NCBI RefSeq assembly: GCF_017355875.1
Contig: NZ_JAFEWC010000001.1
Span: 682,001 to 746,000, forward strand
Source: Aridibaculum aurantiacum
GTDB taxonomy: Bacteria > Bacteroidota > Bacteroidia > Chitinophagales > Chitinophagaceae
Direction of reading: 5' to 3'
DNA length: 64,000 bases
This document shows positions 56,261 through 64,000 of this stretch, in pieces. Under the pieces are notes generated by a model, which was given only the letters and a program-made list of their open reading frames with translations, made no database searches and was not told the DNA's origin. The position numbers and the translations under genes are program-made. Within the stretch, counting starts at the first letter, position 1, and each line of letters opens with the position of its first letter.

Positions 56261-56263
56261 TAA

Positions 56264-56415
56264 TTTTTGATTTTAGATTGGGGATTGAAGATTGGGGGTG
56301 ATGGGTTGGTTACTGGTTCCTGGTTTCTTGTTCCTCGTTTCTGGTTCTTGATTACTAGCTTCTAATCACCAGTCTCTTATCACTAATCACTTGCCTCCAT
56401 CCAGCCTCCAGCCCC
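56264..56415. repeat. Degenerate intergenic repeat, inverted partner of 59424-59536
   Basis: Repeats of GGTTCCTGGTTTCTTG/CTGGTTCTTGATT type. The reverse complement of 56310-56400 (such as GTGATTAGAAGCTAG and AATCAAGAAC) closely matches 59448-59534. The pair flanks queA, mraZ and rsmH. Confidence 0.7.
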
Positions 56416-56418
56416 CAC

Positions 56419-57642
56419 TCACTTCCACAACAAGCACCCATCGCCATAACTTAAAAAACGGAAATCATTATCAAGAGCATGCTGGTAAATATTCTTCCAT
56501 TCATCACCTATAATGGCTGCTACCAACAGCAGCAGGGTAGAGTTAGGCTGGTGGAAATTGGTAATGATGCCTTTAGCGACACGCAGATCATATCCGGGCG
56601 CTATCAATATCTGTGTTTTAGTTACCAGCCTTTGCATATCGTTACTTACCATCCAATCTAGTAGAGCTTGTAGCGCTGCTTTAGGTGCAACATCATCTTT
56701 TATCTCATAAGGGTCCCACTGGTGTATAACAATGTCTTCTATAGAAAGAGAAGGTTGCTGCAGCAGTTTTACTCCCATCCAATACAAACTTTCAATGGTC
56801 CGCAATGAAGTGGTGCCTACAGCAACAATTATAGCCTCAGCTTTGGCAATAAGTTGCCGTAGTGTCTCCTGGTTTACATCTATGAATTCAGCATGCATCT
56901 CATGCTCATCCATAGTGGCAGCCTTCACAGGCTTAAATGTGCCTGCACCCACGTGCAGCGTCACATATGCCGGTTGAATATTTTTATTACGCAAACGTTC
57001 AAAAACCTTATTAGTAAAATGCAAACCTGCTGTAGGTGCTGCAACAGAACCATCGTTTTTTGCATAAATAGTCTGGTAGCGTTCTTTGTCTTTTTCTTCT
57101 ACATCGCGGTGCAGGTAGGGCGGCAGCGGGATCATTCCGGCCAGGTGCAACATTTCAGCAAAAGATAGCTCTACAGGCTGCCACTCAAGCTCTATTACAA
57201 AACAATCAGAAAGTCTTTCTGCAATAGCGGCCACAAGTACAATCTCGCCTTCCGCTGACTGAATCCGTTTTTCAAGCTTCATTCCGTGCTTCCACTTGCT
57301 GGCGCCACCTATCAAGCACTTATAATAAACCTTTCCCTGTTGCAGCATTACCGTTGTTATATCGGGATAACGGTCATCCGGCTCCAGGCAAAACACCTCG
57401 ATTTGTGCTCCTGTGGATTTCTGAAACATCAGCCTTGCCTCCACCACTTTGGTGTTGTTAAACACCAACAAAGCATCCTCCGGCAGGTGATCTGCTATGT
57501 TTGCATATACATCCTCCACCGTTTTCCCACTTTTAAACACCAATAACTTGCTTTTGTCGCGTTCGGGCAGTGGATGCTTCGCAATTCTGTCATCAGGTAG
57601 TTCGTACGTAAAATCTGATATGGAGAGATCTTTAGGATGCAT
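56419..57642 (-). CDS. queA: S-adenosylmethionine:tRNA ribosyltransferase-isomerase
   Basis: A 407-residue QueA, somewhat longer than E. coli QueA (356). YELPDDRIAKHPLPERDKSK opens it; FNNTKVVEARL, APTAGLHFT (about residues 205-213), HVGAGTFKPVK and NFHQPNSTLLLLVAA are diagnostic. It transfers the ribosyl of SAM to 7-aminomethyl-7-deazaguanine in queuosine synthesis. It is convergent with the histidine kinase and divergent from mraZ. Confidence 0.95.
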   Translation of the reverse strand: MHPKDLSISDFTYELPDDRIAKHPLPERDKSKLLVFKSGKTVEDVYANIADHLPEDALLVFNNTKVVEARLMFQKSTGAQIEVFCLEPDDRYPDITTVMLQQGKVYYKCLIGGASKWKHGMKLEKRIQSAEGEIVLVAAIAERLSDCFVIELEWQPVELSFAEMLHLAGMIPLPPYLHRDVEEKDKERYQTIYAKNDGSVAAPTAGLHFTNKVFERLRNKNIQPAYVTLHVGAGTFKPVKAATMDEHEMHAEFIDVNQETLRQLIAKAEAIIVAVGTTSLRTIESLYWMGVKLLQQPSLSIEDIVIHQWDPYEIKDDVAPKAALQALLDWMVSNDMQRLVTKTQILIAPGYDLRVAKGIITNFHQPNSTLLLLVAAIIGDEWKNIYQHALDNDFRFLSYGDGCLLWK

Positions 57643-57649
57643 TTGGCGG

Positions 57650-57657
57650 CAAATATA
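57650..57657 (-). promoter_or_regulatory. -7 promoter element TATATTTG for queA
   Basis: A perfect TAnnTTTG match on the minus strand ending seven bases before the ATG at 57642, so the mRNA would have almost no 5' leader. Confidence 0.5.
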
Positions 57658-57907
57658 GCCGTGGAAGGGAAAATTTAAGCCTGTTTTACCCGTTCCGGAC
57701 CCATGTCTGTGGCAGAAAGTGGTAAACTTACAAGCGTATCCACCTTTTTAGGTTTAGATGCAGCTCCCCAACCAGTTTCCGTAGAAAATGCTTCATTGAA
57801 GCTTCATTATCAGCTGCTTTCACACGTTATCCACCGCTATTCACATCCAGTTCACAATTTCTACCGTTTAATATCCCCAAAATCAAGCCCATGGCGGCTT
57901 TGAGCAT

Positions 57908-57992
57908 AGTGGTGCGTGTGGATAAAAAGAAACATCCATTAATTACTAACAAAGTGGGAAAATGTGTTATTTTGTGTCAAATAGTGGAAAAT
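57908..57992 (+). promoter_or_regulatory. Candidate MraZ-box/promoter region upstream of mraZ
   Basis: Three TGG-containing repeats, GTGGATAAA (about 57919), GTGGGAAAAT (57954-57963) and GTGGAAAAT (57984-57992), resemble the direct repeats to which MraZ binds. The last two are 30 bp apart. A 7/8 match to the -7 box, TTATTTTG, sits at 57967-57974 between them. Autorepression by MraZ is known elsewhere; the sites here are suggestive only. Confidence 0.35.
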
Positions 57993-58463
57993 CCTTCTCC
58001 GATATCACAGTTGACAGGCGAGTTTGAAGCCACCGTTGATGCGAAGAGTCGTTTTCTTCTTCCGGCAGGCTTGAAAAAGCAATTGCCTGAAGGCGAAAGA
58101 GTCTTTGTTATCAATCGCGGGTTCGACAAGTGTCTTTCCCTGTATCCATTGTATTCGTGGAATCCCATTATTGAACAGATTGCTGCTAAAAGTGATTTTG
58201 ACGCCAATGTAAGGAATTTCCGCAGGGCTTTTATGGCTGGAGCCACCCATGTGGAATTAGATTCTGCCGGACGATTGTTATTACCACCCTCACTAAAAGA
58301 ATGGGCAGGGATCGGCAAAGACATCATCCTGAACGGGGCGCTTAATAAAGTGGAGATCTGGGATGTGCGTAAGTACAAAGAGTTCTTTGACGATATGTCA
58401 ACCGACGACTTCAGCAACCTTGCTGATGTGGTAATGGGCGGCAGTAACGATCTAAAACTATAA
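57984..58463 (+). CDS. mraZ: Transcriptional regulator MraZ
   Basis: The conserved part begins at TGEFEATVDAKSRFLLPAG and includes the second SpoVT/AbrB-like repeat THVELDSAGRLLLPPSLKEW. The ORF continues upstream to ATG 57891 but this would put residues over the putative MraZ-box/promoter, so I choose GTG 57984 (159 residues); TTG 58011 (MTGEF...) is equally likely. MraZ binds upstream of the dcw cluster and represses it. It ends 3 bp before rsmH. Confidence 0.85.
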   Translation: MENPSPISQLTGEFEATVDAKSRFLLPAGLKKQLPEGERVFVINRGFDKCLSLYPLYSWNPIIEQIAAKSDFDANVRNFRRAFMAGATHVELDSAGRLLLPPSLKEWAGIGKDIILNGALNKVEIWDVRKYKEFFDDMSTDDFSNLADVVMGGSNDLKL

Positions 58464-58466
58464 GCA

Positions 58467-59405
58467 ATGAGCAACCAGGAACAATCTGCTCATCATGCTT
58501 CAGACTACCATGTGCCGGTGCTGTTTTACGAAACTATGGACGCACTGGCCATAAAACCAGACGGCATTTATGTAGACTGCACGTTTGGCGGTGGTGGTCA
58601 TAGCCGGGGAATTTTAGATAAGCTGGGGCCGCAGGGAAAGCTGGTAGCTTTTGACCAGGATGCGGACGCTGCTGCTAACCTACCGGAAGATGAGCGGGTG
58701 CTTTTCATACCACAAAACTTCAGGTACCTGCAGCGGTTCCTAAGGCTTCACCAGGTAGCACGTGTAGATGGAGTACTGGCTGACCTGGGCGTGAGTAGTC
58801 ACCAGTTTGATGAAGCAGGGCGTGGTTTCTCCACCCGGTTTGATGGTCCGTTGGATATGCGGATGGATCAGCGGCAGGAACAAACTGCAGCAACTATACT
58901 GAAAAAGTATACCGAGCAGCAACTGCATAAGATGTTTGAGCAGTATGGCGAGGTTACCAATTCTAAAACATTGGCCAGGCACATCGTTCAGCAGCGAAAT
59001 CAAATGCCGCTTGAGACGATAGACCAACTGAAAGTTCTTTTAAGCCCGGTAGTAAAAGGCAATCCAAATAAATACCTGGCGCAGGTGTTCCAGGCGGTGC
59101 GAATAGAGTTGAACGAGGAGATGGGTGTACTGAAGGAGTTGCTGGAGCAAATTCCGGCGGTGTTGAAGCCAGGAGGAAGAGCAGCAATCATCACCTTCCA
59201 TTCAATAGAAGACAGGATCGTGAAGAACTTCTTTAAACTCGGTGGTTTCGATGAAGTGGATGAAAACCCGCTACTGCCAACGGTGAAGAAGAAAGATTTG
59301 AAAGTGATAACAAAGAAACCAATAACTGCTTCGCAGGAAGAGTTAAAGCGAAACCCAAGAAGCCGCAGTGCAAAACTGAGAGTGGCAGAGAGGGAGGTTG
59401 ATTAG
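58467..59405 (+). CDS. rsmH: 16S rRNA (cytosine(1402)-N4)-methyltransferase
   Basis: A 312-residue RsmH (MraW). HVPVLFYETMDALAIK, VDCTFGGGGHSRGIL (about residues 37-51), DGVLADLGVSSHQFDEAGRG, DMRMDQ and ITFHSIEDRIVK are hallmarks. It methylates C1402 in the ribosomal P site. It follows mraZ by 3 bp, as in most dcw clusters. A degenerate repeat lies after it, before the FtsL-like gene. Confidence 0.97.
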   Translation: MSNQEQSAHHASDYHVPVLFYETMDALAIKPDGIYVDCTFGGGGHSRGILDKLGPQGKLVAFDQDADAAANLPEDERVLFIPQNFRYLQRFLRLHQVARVDGVLADLGVSSHQFDEAGRGFSTRFDGPLDMRMDQRQEQTAATILKKYTEQQLHKMFEQYGEVTNSKTLARHIVQQRNQMPLETIDQLKVLLSPVVKGNPNKYLAQVFQAVRIELNEEMGVLKELLEQIPAVLKPGGRAAIITFHSIEDRIVKNFFKLGGFDEVDENPLLPTVKKKDLKVITKKPITASQEELKRNPRSRSAKLRVAEREVD

Positions 59406-59423
59406 ACGTTAGTTATTAGGCTT

Positions 59424-59536
59424 TAGGAGGAGAAATGAGGATGCTGGATGGAGATGAGAGATCAGTGATTAGAGACTAGTGATTAGAAGCTAGGAATCAA
59501 GAACAAGAAACTAGGAACAACAAACAAGAAACAAGT
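59424..59536. repeat. Degenerate intergenic repeat, inverted partner of 56264-56415
   Basis: Repeats of GAACAAGAAACTAG and GATTAGAGACTAGTGATT type run up to the FtsL start. Comparison with the reverse complement of 56310-56400 shows about 85 percent identity by eye over about 75 bp (GTGATTAGAAGCTAG shared). Confidence 0.7.
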
Positions 59537-59539
59537 TAA

Positions 59540-59878
59540 GTGAGCGAGCAGGCAAAGAAGAAGAGAAGACCATTCAAAGCCATCGGCGGATTGCTGAGCT
59601 ATAACTGGCTGCTGAAGAATATCAACTTCTTCTTGTTTATGAGTGTACTGGCGGTGATATATATAGCGAACGGTCACATGGCCGACAACAGGATCAGGAG
59701 GATAAATGATACTGCGAGAAAACTAAAAGATTTACAATACGAGTATAAGACACTAAAGAGCGAAATGATGTTTAAGAGCAGGGAGAGTGAGATGGTGAAA
59801 GCAGCAGAGCCTTTAGGTTTAAAGCTGGATACTGTGCCACCTGCCCGCATACAAATGATTAGCAGAAGAACAAATTGA
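59540..59878 (+). CDS. ftsL: FtsL-like cell division protein
   Basis: A 112-residue protein from a GTG start: short basic N-terminus, one transmembrane helix (about residues 31-48, INFFLFMSVLAVIYIANG), then a predicted coiled coil in the periplasm (RINDTARKLKDLQYEYKTLK). Size, topology and position between rsmH and ftsI fit FtsL, part of the FtsQLB complex. Sequence similarity in this family is low, so the call relies on context. Confidence 0.85.
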   Translation: MSEQAKKKRRPFKAIGGLLSYNWLLKNINFFLFMSVLAVIYIANGHMADNRIRRINDTARKLKDLQYEYKTLKSEMMFKSRESEMVKAAEPLGLKLDTVPPARIQMISRRTN

Positions 59879-59966
59879 TTCGTGAAGGACCCCTTTCCTT
59901 GTGATCCAATGCTGATGAAAAACTTACTTCAACCCGCCTAACACTTATACCAAAGAGGATATTGCT

Positions 59967-62072
59967 GTGGATGTAAAAAAAGACATACTGTGGAGAGTGT
60001 ACCTGGGATTCATCATCATGGCGATTGTGGGTTTGCTGATCATTGGTAAGGCTGTGATGATACAGCAGGTAGAGGGCAACTACTGGCGAAGCATGAGCGA
60101 TAGTCTTCACCAGCGTATCATCAACCTGGATGCAGAACGTGGCACCATCTATAGCGAAGATGGCAACATGCTAAGCACCAGCATACCGCAATACGATGTG
60201 TACATCGATTTTATGGCGGATGGTTTAAGAGAAAAAAAAGGGAAGAGGTTTAAAGAAAACATAGACTCGTTGAGTATCTGCCTGAGCAATTTCTTTAAAG
60301 ACAAGAGCGCAGGTGAATACAAAAAGATGTTGCAGAACGGCTATCGCGAAAAAGAAAGATGGTTCCTGTTTAAGAGGAAACTTTCTTTCAAGGACTACCA
60401 GGAGCTGAAGACGTTTCCGCTGGTGCGCCTGGGAAAAAACAAAAGTGGGTTTATACCAGATAAAAAGATCATCAGGCTCAATCCATACAAAATGCTTGCA
60501 TACAGAACCATAGGATTGCTTCGCGATAAGAACAAGGTTGGCCTTGAACTTACCTATGATGAATACCTGAATGGTACTGCAGGTAAACGTTTGATTCGTT
60601 TTATAGCAGGCGGTGCTACAGTGCCTGTGGATGATTATGAAGTAGAGCCTGAAAATGGAAAAGATATAGTAACAACACTGGATGTAAGTATACAGGACGT
60701 AGCAGAGAATGCACTAATGAAGATGATGGTAGATAATGAGGCGCAGCACGGATGTGTGATAGTGATGGAAGTAAAAACCGGTAAAATCAAAGCTATAGCA
60801 AATCTTGGTCGTGGAAGCGATGGCAACTACTTTGAAGATTACAACTATGCTATCACGCCTACAGAGCCTGGTTCTACTTTCAAACTTGCTACCATGCTTG
60901 CTGTGCTGGAAGATAAAAAGGCTACACTCAATACAATGGTAGATCTGAATGGCGGCTCATGGCAGGTATATGGCTCTACCGTTTATGATAGTGAAAAACA
61001 TGGACTACATGCTGTTTCCCTAAAGCAGGCATTTGAACATAGCAGCAATGTAGGTATGGCTAAACTTGCGGTACATAATTATGCATCGCAGCCAAGTAAA
61101 TTCATCAACCATTTAAAACGACTTCGTTTCGATACGCTTACAGGTATAGACCTAAAAGGTGAGATAAAACCAACTGTTTATAAACCTACTGATAAGCGCC
61201 GCTGGAGCAACACCACATTGCCATGGATGTCGTTCGGATACAACCTGGCTGTTACACCACTGCAGGTTCTATCGCTATACAATGCCGTTGCTAACGATGG
61301 AATAATGATGAAGCCTTACCTGGTAAATGCAATTACCAAAGATGGACAGGTGCTTCTCCAGTTTGATCCGCAGGTGGTGAATGAAAAGATCTGCAGCAAA
61401 GAAACATTGGAACAACTGAAAGCTTGTTTGGAAGGAGTGGTAACTGACGGCACTGGCCGCTCGTTGCGCAGCAAGAGCTACAGGATAGCAGGTAAAACAG
61501 GTACTGCATTGGTAGCAAATGGTAGCCGCGGTTATGCTGATAAGATATATCAATCTTCTTTCGCAGGTTATTTCCCTGCTGATGATCCTCAATATTCTAT
61601 TATAGTAACCATCAAAAACAAACCGCATGCTGCTAAGTTTTATGGTGCTGCAGTAGCAGGTCCTGTTTTCAAAGAAATAGCTGACCAGGTGTTTACACTA
61701 AAAGTGCATCAATCACCTACAGTTCAATATGCATTTACCAAAAGAGACAGTGGCTTTTTCAATTATGCAGGTTATGCAAAAGATGTAAAGAAAGTAAATG
61801 AAGAATTAGATATGCGTGTGGTGGATCGTGCAGGTACTGGAAACTATGTGCGTATGAACAACAGTGGTTCTGCAGCATTGCTTACAGCAAATACTATAAG
61901 CAATTCAATGATGCCAGTACTTACTGGAATGGGTTTGAAGGATGCAGTTTACCTGTGTGAGAACCTTGGACTGAAAGTACACGCAAAAGGTAAGGGAAAG
62001 GTAGTGGCACAATCGAAAAGTGCAGGAGTAAGAATAGCAAAAGGAGAAACAGTAACAATACACTTAAACTAA
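59967..62072 (+). CDS. ftsI: Penicillin-binding protein, FtsI/PBP3 type with PASTA domain
   Basis: A 701-residue class B PBP from a GTG start (MDVKKDILWR). One TM (about residues 9-30), a dimerisation domain, then the transpeptidase domain with SxxK in EPGSTFKLATML (about residue 307), SxN in HSSNVGMAKL and KTG in AGKTGTALV. The last 60 residues form one PASTA domain (MPVLTGMGLKDAVYL). It crosslinks septal peptidoglycan with FtsW. No Shine-Dalgarno is present; an upstream gap of 88 bp separates it from ftsL. Confidence 0.95.
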   Translation: MDVKKDILWRVYLGFIIMAIVGLLIIGKAVMIQQVEGNYWRSMSDSLHQRIINLDAERGTIYSEDGNMLSTSIPQYDVYIDFMADGLREKKGKRFKENIDSLSICLSNFFKDKSAGEYKKMLQNGYREKERWFLFKRKLSFKDYQELKTFPLVRLGKNKSGFIPDKKIIRLNPYKMLAYRTIGLLRDKNKVGLELTYDEYLNGTAGKRLIRFIAGGATVPVDDYEVEPENGKDIVTTLDVSIQDVAENALMKMMVDNEAQHGCVIVMEVKTGKIKAIANLGRGSDGNYFEDYNYAITPTEPGSTFKLATMLAVLEDKKATLNTMVDLNGGSWQVYGSTVYDSEKHGLHAVSLKQAFEHSSNVGMAKLAVHNYASQPSKFINHLKRLRFDTLTGIDLKGEIKPTVYKPTDKRRWSNTTLPWMSFGYNLAVTPLQVLSLYNAVANDGIMMKPYLVNAITKDGQVLLQFDPQVVNEKICSKETLEQLKACLEGVVTDGTGRSLRSKSYRIAGKTGTALVANGSRGYADKIYQSSFAGYFPADDPQYSIIVTIKNKPHAAKFYGAAVAGPVFKEIADQVFTLKVHQSPTVQYAFTKRDSGFFNYAGYAKDVKKVNEELDMRVVDRAGTGNYVRMNNSGSAALLTANTISNSMMPVLTGMGLKDAVYLCENLGLKVHAKGKGKVVAQSKSAGVRIAKGETVTIHLN

Positions 62073-62095
62073 AGACTATAGCTGGATAGCTGCTT

Positions 62096-63559
62096 ATGGC
62101 AAAACTGCAGGATATATTATACAATGTGCGTTTGCAATCTGTTCATGGTTCTACTAACCTGGAAGTGACGGATCTGCATATCGACAGTAGAAAGGTAACG
62201 AAGGGATCTGTGTTCATTGCTATAAGAGGTACTGCCACAGATGGACATAATTACATCACTACAGCAATTGATAAAGGTGCGAGGGTAATTGTATGCGAGG
62301 AGATGCCAGCATTGCAGAATGATGGAGTAACCTACCTGCAGGTAAAAGATTCCAATGAAGCAGTAGCGTATATGGCACATCACTTTTTTGGTGAGCCATC
62401 TACTAAACTGAAGTTGGTTGGTGTAACGGGTACGAATGGTAAAACAACCATTGCTACTTTATTGTACAAGCTCTTTACTAAGTTGGGTTATAAGTGTGGG
62501 TTGATTAGTACGGTTCAAAATCATATTGGTAAAGAAGTTATTCCATCTACACATACCACACCTGATGCTATCAGTTTGCAGGCTTTGCTGAAGCAAATGT
62601 TGGAAGCGGAGTGTACACATGTTTTTATGGAGGTGAGCAGTCATGCTATTCATCAACATCGTATAACAGGGGCTGAGTTTGTTGGAGGCATCTTCAGCAA
62701 TATCACCCACGATCACCTTGATTATCACAAGACGTTTGATGAATACATCAAGGTCAAAAAGAAGTTCTTCGACATGTTGCCTCCTGCAGCTTTCGCTATA
62801 TCAAACCTTGATGATAAGCGTGGTACAGTGATGCTTCAAAATACAGCAGCGCGCAAGTATTACTATAGTTTGAAAACGGTAGCAGAGTTCAAAGGGAAAA
62901 TACTGGAGAATATTCTTACCGGCTTGGTGATGACGGTGAACGATATCGAAGTTCACTTTAGGTTGATAGGTGAATTCAATGCTTATAATATACTGGCTGT
63001 ATATGGTGCTGCCATTTGTCTTGGAGAAAATAACCAGGAAGTGCTCACCAACCTGAGCCTGATGACAGGAGCAGAAGGAAGGTTTGACTATGTGATCAGC
63101 GATTCGAAAGTGATAGGCATAGTTGACTATGCACATACACCTGATGCATTGGAAAATGTTCTGGAAACGATAAAACAATTAAGGCAAGGAAACGAACTGG
63201 TGATAACTGTAGTAGGCTGTGGCGGAGATAGAGATAAGACCAAGCGACCTGTTATGGGTGAAGTAGCCTGCCTGTTAAGTGACAGGGTGATTTTCACCAG
63301 CGACAATCCCCGCACAGAAGATCCGCAGCAGATATTGAAGGATATGGAGGGAGGATTGGGTAGTGCGGCAAGAAGAAAATTCTTAACAATAGCTGACAGG
63401 AAAGAAGCGATAAAAACAGCGGTAACACTGGCTAAGCCATTTGATATAATACTGGTGGCAGGCAAGGGCCACGAGAAGTACCAGGAAGTGAATGGTGTGA
63501 AAACACCTTTTGATGATAAGGAAGTTTTGAGAGAAGCTTTTGAGATGATGGGGAAGTGA
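62096..63559 (+). CDS. murE: UDP-MurNAc-tripeptide synthetase, meso-DAP-adding
   Basis: A 487-residue Mur ligase. GVTGTNGKTTIATLLYK (ATP-binding, about residues 109-125), MEVSSHAIHQHRI, THDHLDYHKTFDEYIKVK and TSDNPRTEDPQ are seen. The DNPR sequence in the C-terminal domain is the known marker for meso-DAP (not lysine) specificity. It ligates DAP to UDP-MurNAc-L-Ala-D-Glu. It starts 23 bp after ftsI. lysA is also in the window, consistent with DAP. Confidence 0.96.
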   Translation: MAKLQDILYNVRLQSVHGSTNLEVTDLHIDSRKVTKGSVFIAIRGTATDGHNYITTAIDKGARVIVCEEMPALQNDGVTYLQVKDSNEAVAYMAHHFFGEPSTKLKLVGVTGTNGKTTIATLLYKLFTKLGYKCGLISTVQNHIGKEVIPSTHTTPDAISLQALLKQMLEAECTHVFMEVSSHAIHQHRITGAEFVGGIFSNITHDHLDYHKTFDEYIKVKKKFFDMLPPAAFAISNLDDKRGTVMLQNTAARKYYYSLKTVAEFKGKILENILTGLVMTVNDIEVHFRLIGEFNAYNILAVYGAAICLGENNQEVLTNLSLMTGAEGRFDYVISDSKVIGIVDYAHTPDALENVLETIKQLRQGNELVITVVGCGGDRDKTKRPVMGEVACLLSDRVIFTSDNPRTEDPQQILKDMEGGLGSAARRKFLTIADRKEAIKTAVTLAKPFDIILVAGKGHEKYQEVNGVKTPFDDKEVLREAFEMMGK

Positions 63560-63561
63560 GA

Positions 63562-63686
63562 GAGGAATCAAAAGTCAAAAGTCAAAAGTCAAAATTGGAA
63601 ATGCAGAAGGGAAAGAAGTAGCAGGATAAGATAAACCAGTAACCAGAAACACAACCAGAAACTAAAAAAATAGAAACAACCAAAAG
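63562..63686. repeat. Degenerate intergenic repeat (AAAGTCA / ACCAGAAAC type) between murE and mraY
   Basis: The 5' half has several AAAAGTCAAAAGTC units and the 3' half has AACCAGTAACCAGAAAC-type units. It sits within the dcw operon, so it is probably transcribed. It resembles the elements at 28976 and 56264/59424. Confidence 0.6.
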
Positions 63687-64000
63687 ATGCTGTACCACTT
63701 ATTTGATTGGCTTACGAGAATGGGAGTACGCTTTCCAGGAAGCGGGCTGGTACAGTTCATAACCTTCAGGGTTTTGATGGCGGTTTTGTTATCGCTTATC
63801 ATCACCACTGTTTTTGGAAAGAAGTTGATACGCTACCTGCAAAAGAAACAGGTGGGTGAAACAGTAAGAGATCTTGGATTGCAGGGTGAGCAGCAAAAGA
63901 AAGGCACACCAACTATGGGAGGTATCATCATTCTGCTGGCGATACTTATTCCAACATTGCTCTTTGCAAACCTTGAAAAGGTATACATCAGGTTGATGGT
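63687..64000 (+). CDS. mraY: Phospho-N-acetylmuramoyl-pentapeptide-transferase (5' part)
   Basis: The frame from ATG 63687 is open to the window edge (104 codons). It begins MLYHLFDWLTRMGVRFPGSG, followed by the conserved TMGGIIILLAIL segment and a first TM region; these match MraY. MraY transfers phospho-MurNAc-pentapeptide to undecaprenyl phosphate to make lipid I. The catalytic Asp residues lie beyond the window. Confidence 0.93.
   Translation, partial: MLYHLFDWLTRMGVRFPGSGLVQFITFRVLMAVLLSLIITTVFGKKLIRYLQKKQVGETVRDLGLQGEQQKKGTPTMGGIIILLAILIPTLLFANLEKVYIRLM

Noticed and set aside
57891-57983. N-terminal extension of MraZ from ATG 57891
   Set aside because: The extra 31 residues precede the conserved MraZ start and overlap a -7-like box and TGG repeats; the DNA looks regulatory.

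Overview
The window looks like a chromosomal segment of a Bacteroidota bacterium, most likely Chitinophagaceae or a close relative. The sequence-based reasons are: a 1581-residue secreted protein ending in a type IX secretion (T9SS) sorting domain; many Bacteroidota-type -7 promoter elements (TAnnTTTG) just upstream of genes; few Shine-Dalgarno sequences; several start codons read as TTG or GTG; Bacteroidota-restricted families (DUF4271, a DUF6427-like protein, an FtsL-like protein); and a DAP-type cell wall (lysA, and murE with a DNPR motif). No phage, insertion sequence, CRISPR array, rRNA or tRNA gene was seen. The gene content is mostly core and housekeeping.

Layout. 1-8.3 kb: end of gpsA, hemW, an Omp85/BamA-like protein, a DUF4271 protein, hemD, a TylF-like methyltransferase, two tandem membrane-anchored alpha/beta hydrolases and a rhodanese protein. 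8.2-17.4 kb: kup, two uncharacterised proteins, purQ, a split DsbD system, an array of five hairpin-forming repeats and an ECF-like sigma factor. 17.8-35.5 kb: two full-length UvrA paralogues about 15 kb apart, the large beta-helix T9SS protein, rarA, an M28 peptidase, a lipoprotein esterase and an ElaA-like acetyltransferase. 35.8-42 kb: a methionine/homocysteine block. 42-54.8 kb: an M20 hydrolase, a SPOR protein, deoC, a polytopic membrane protein, secA, a lone atpG, scpB, lysA, a fructosamine-kinase-like protein and yqgE. 54.9-64 kb: a leaderless orphan histidine kinase, queA, and the start of the dcw cell-wall/division cluster (mraZ-rsmH-ftsL-ftsI-murE-mraY), cut by the window edge.

The most interesting part is the methionine block. 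The first PLP enzyme (cystathionine gamma-synthase/beta-lyase family, 36151-37338) sits behind a SAM-I riboswitch with a readable terminator/antiterminator switch. The second PLP enzyme (O-acetylhomoserine sulfhydrylase type, 37564-38883) has its own promoter and a 27-codon leader ORF containing eight consecutive cysteine codons (37388-37471), which looks like a cysteine-sensing translational attenuator. OsmC, metX and homoserine dehydrogenase follow. Adjacent paralogous genes therefore appear to be controlled by two different end-product sensors, SAM through RNA and Cys-tRNA through a leader peptide.

Other notable features are the hairpin repeat array at 16225-16705; a DsbD whose redox-active alpha domain is a separate small protein while the fused copy has no cysteines; several degenerate intergenic repeats, including an inverted pair flanking queA-mraZ-rsmH; and several genes whose -7 box lies 4-7 nt before the start codon, implying leaderless mRNAs. 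All homology statements come from recognising motifs by eye; no database search was run.
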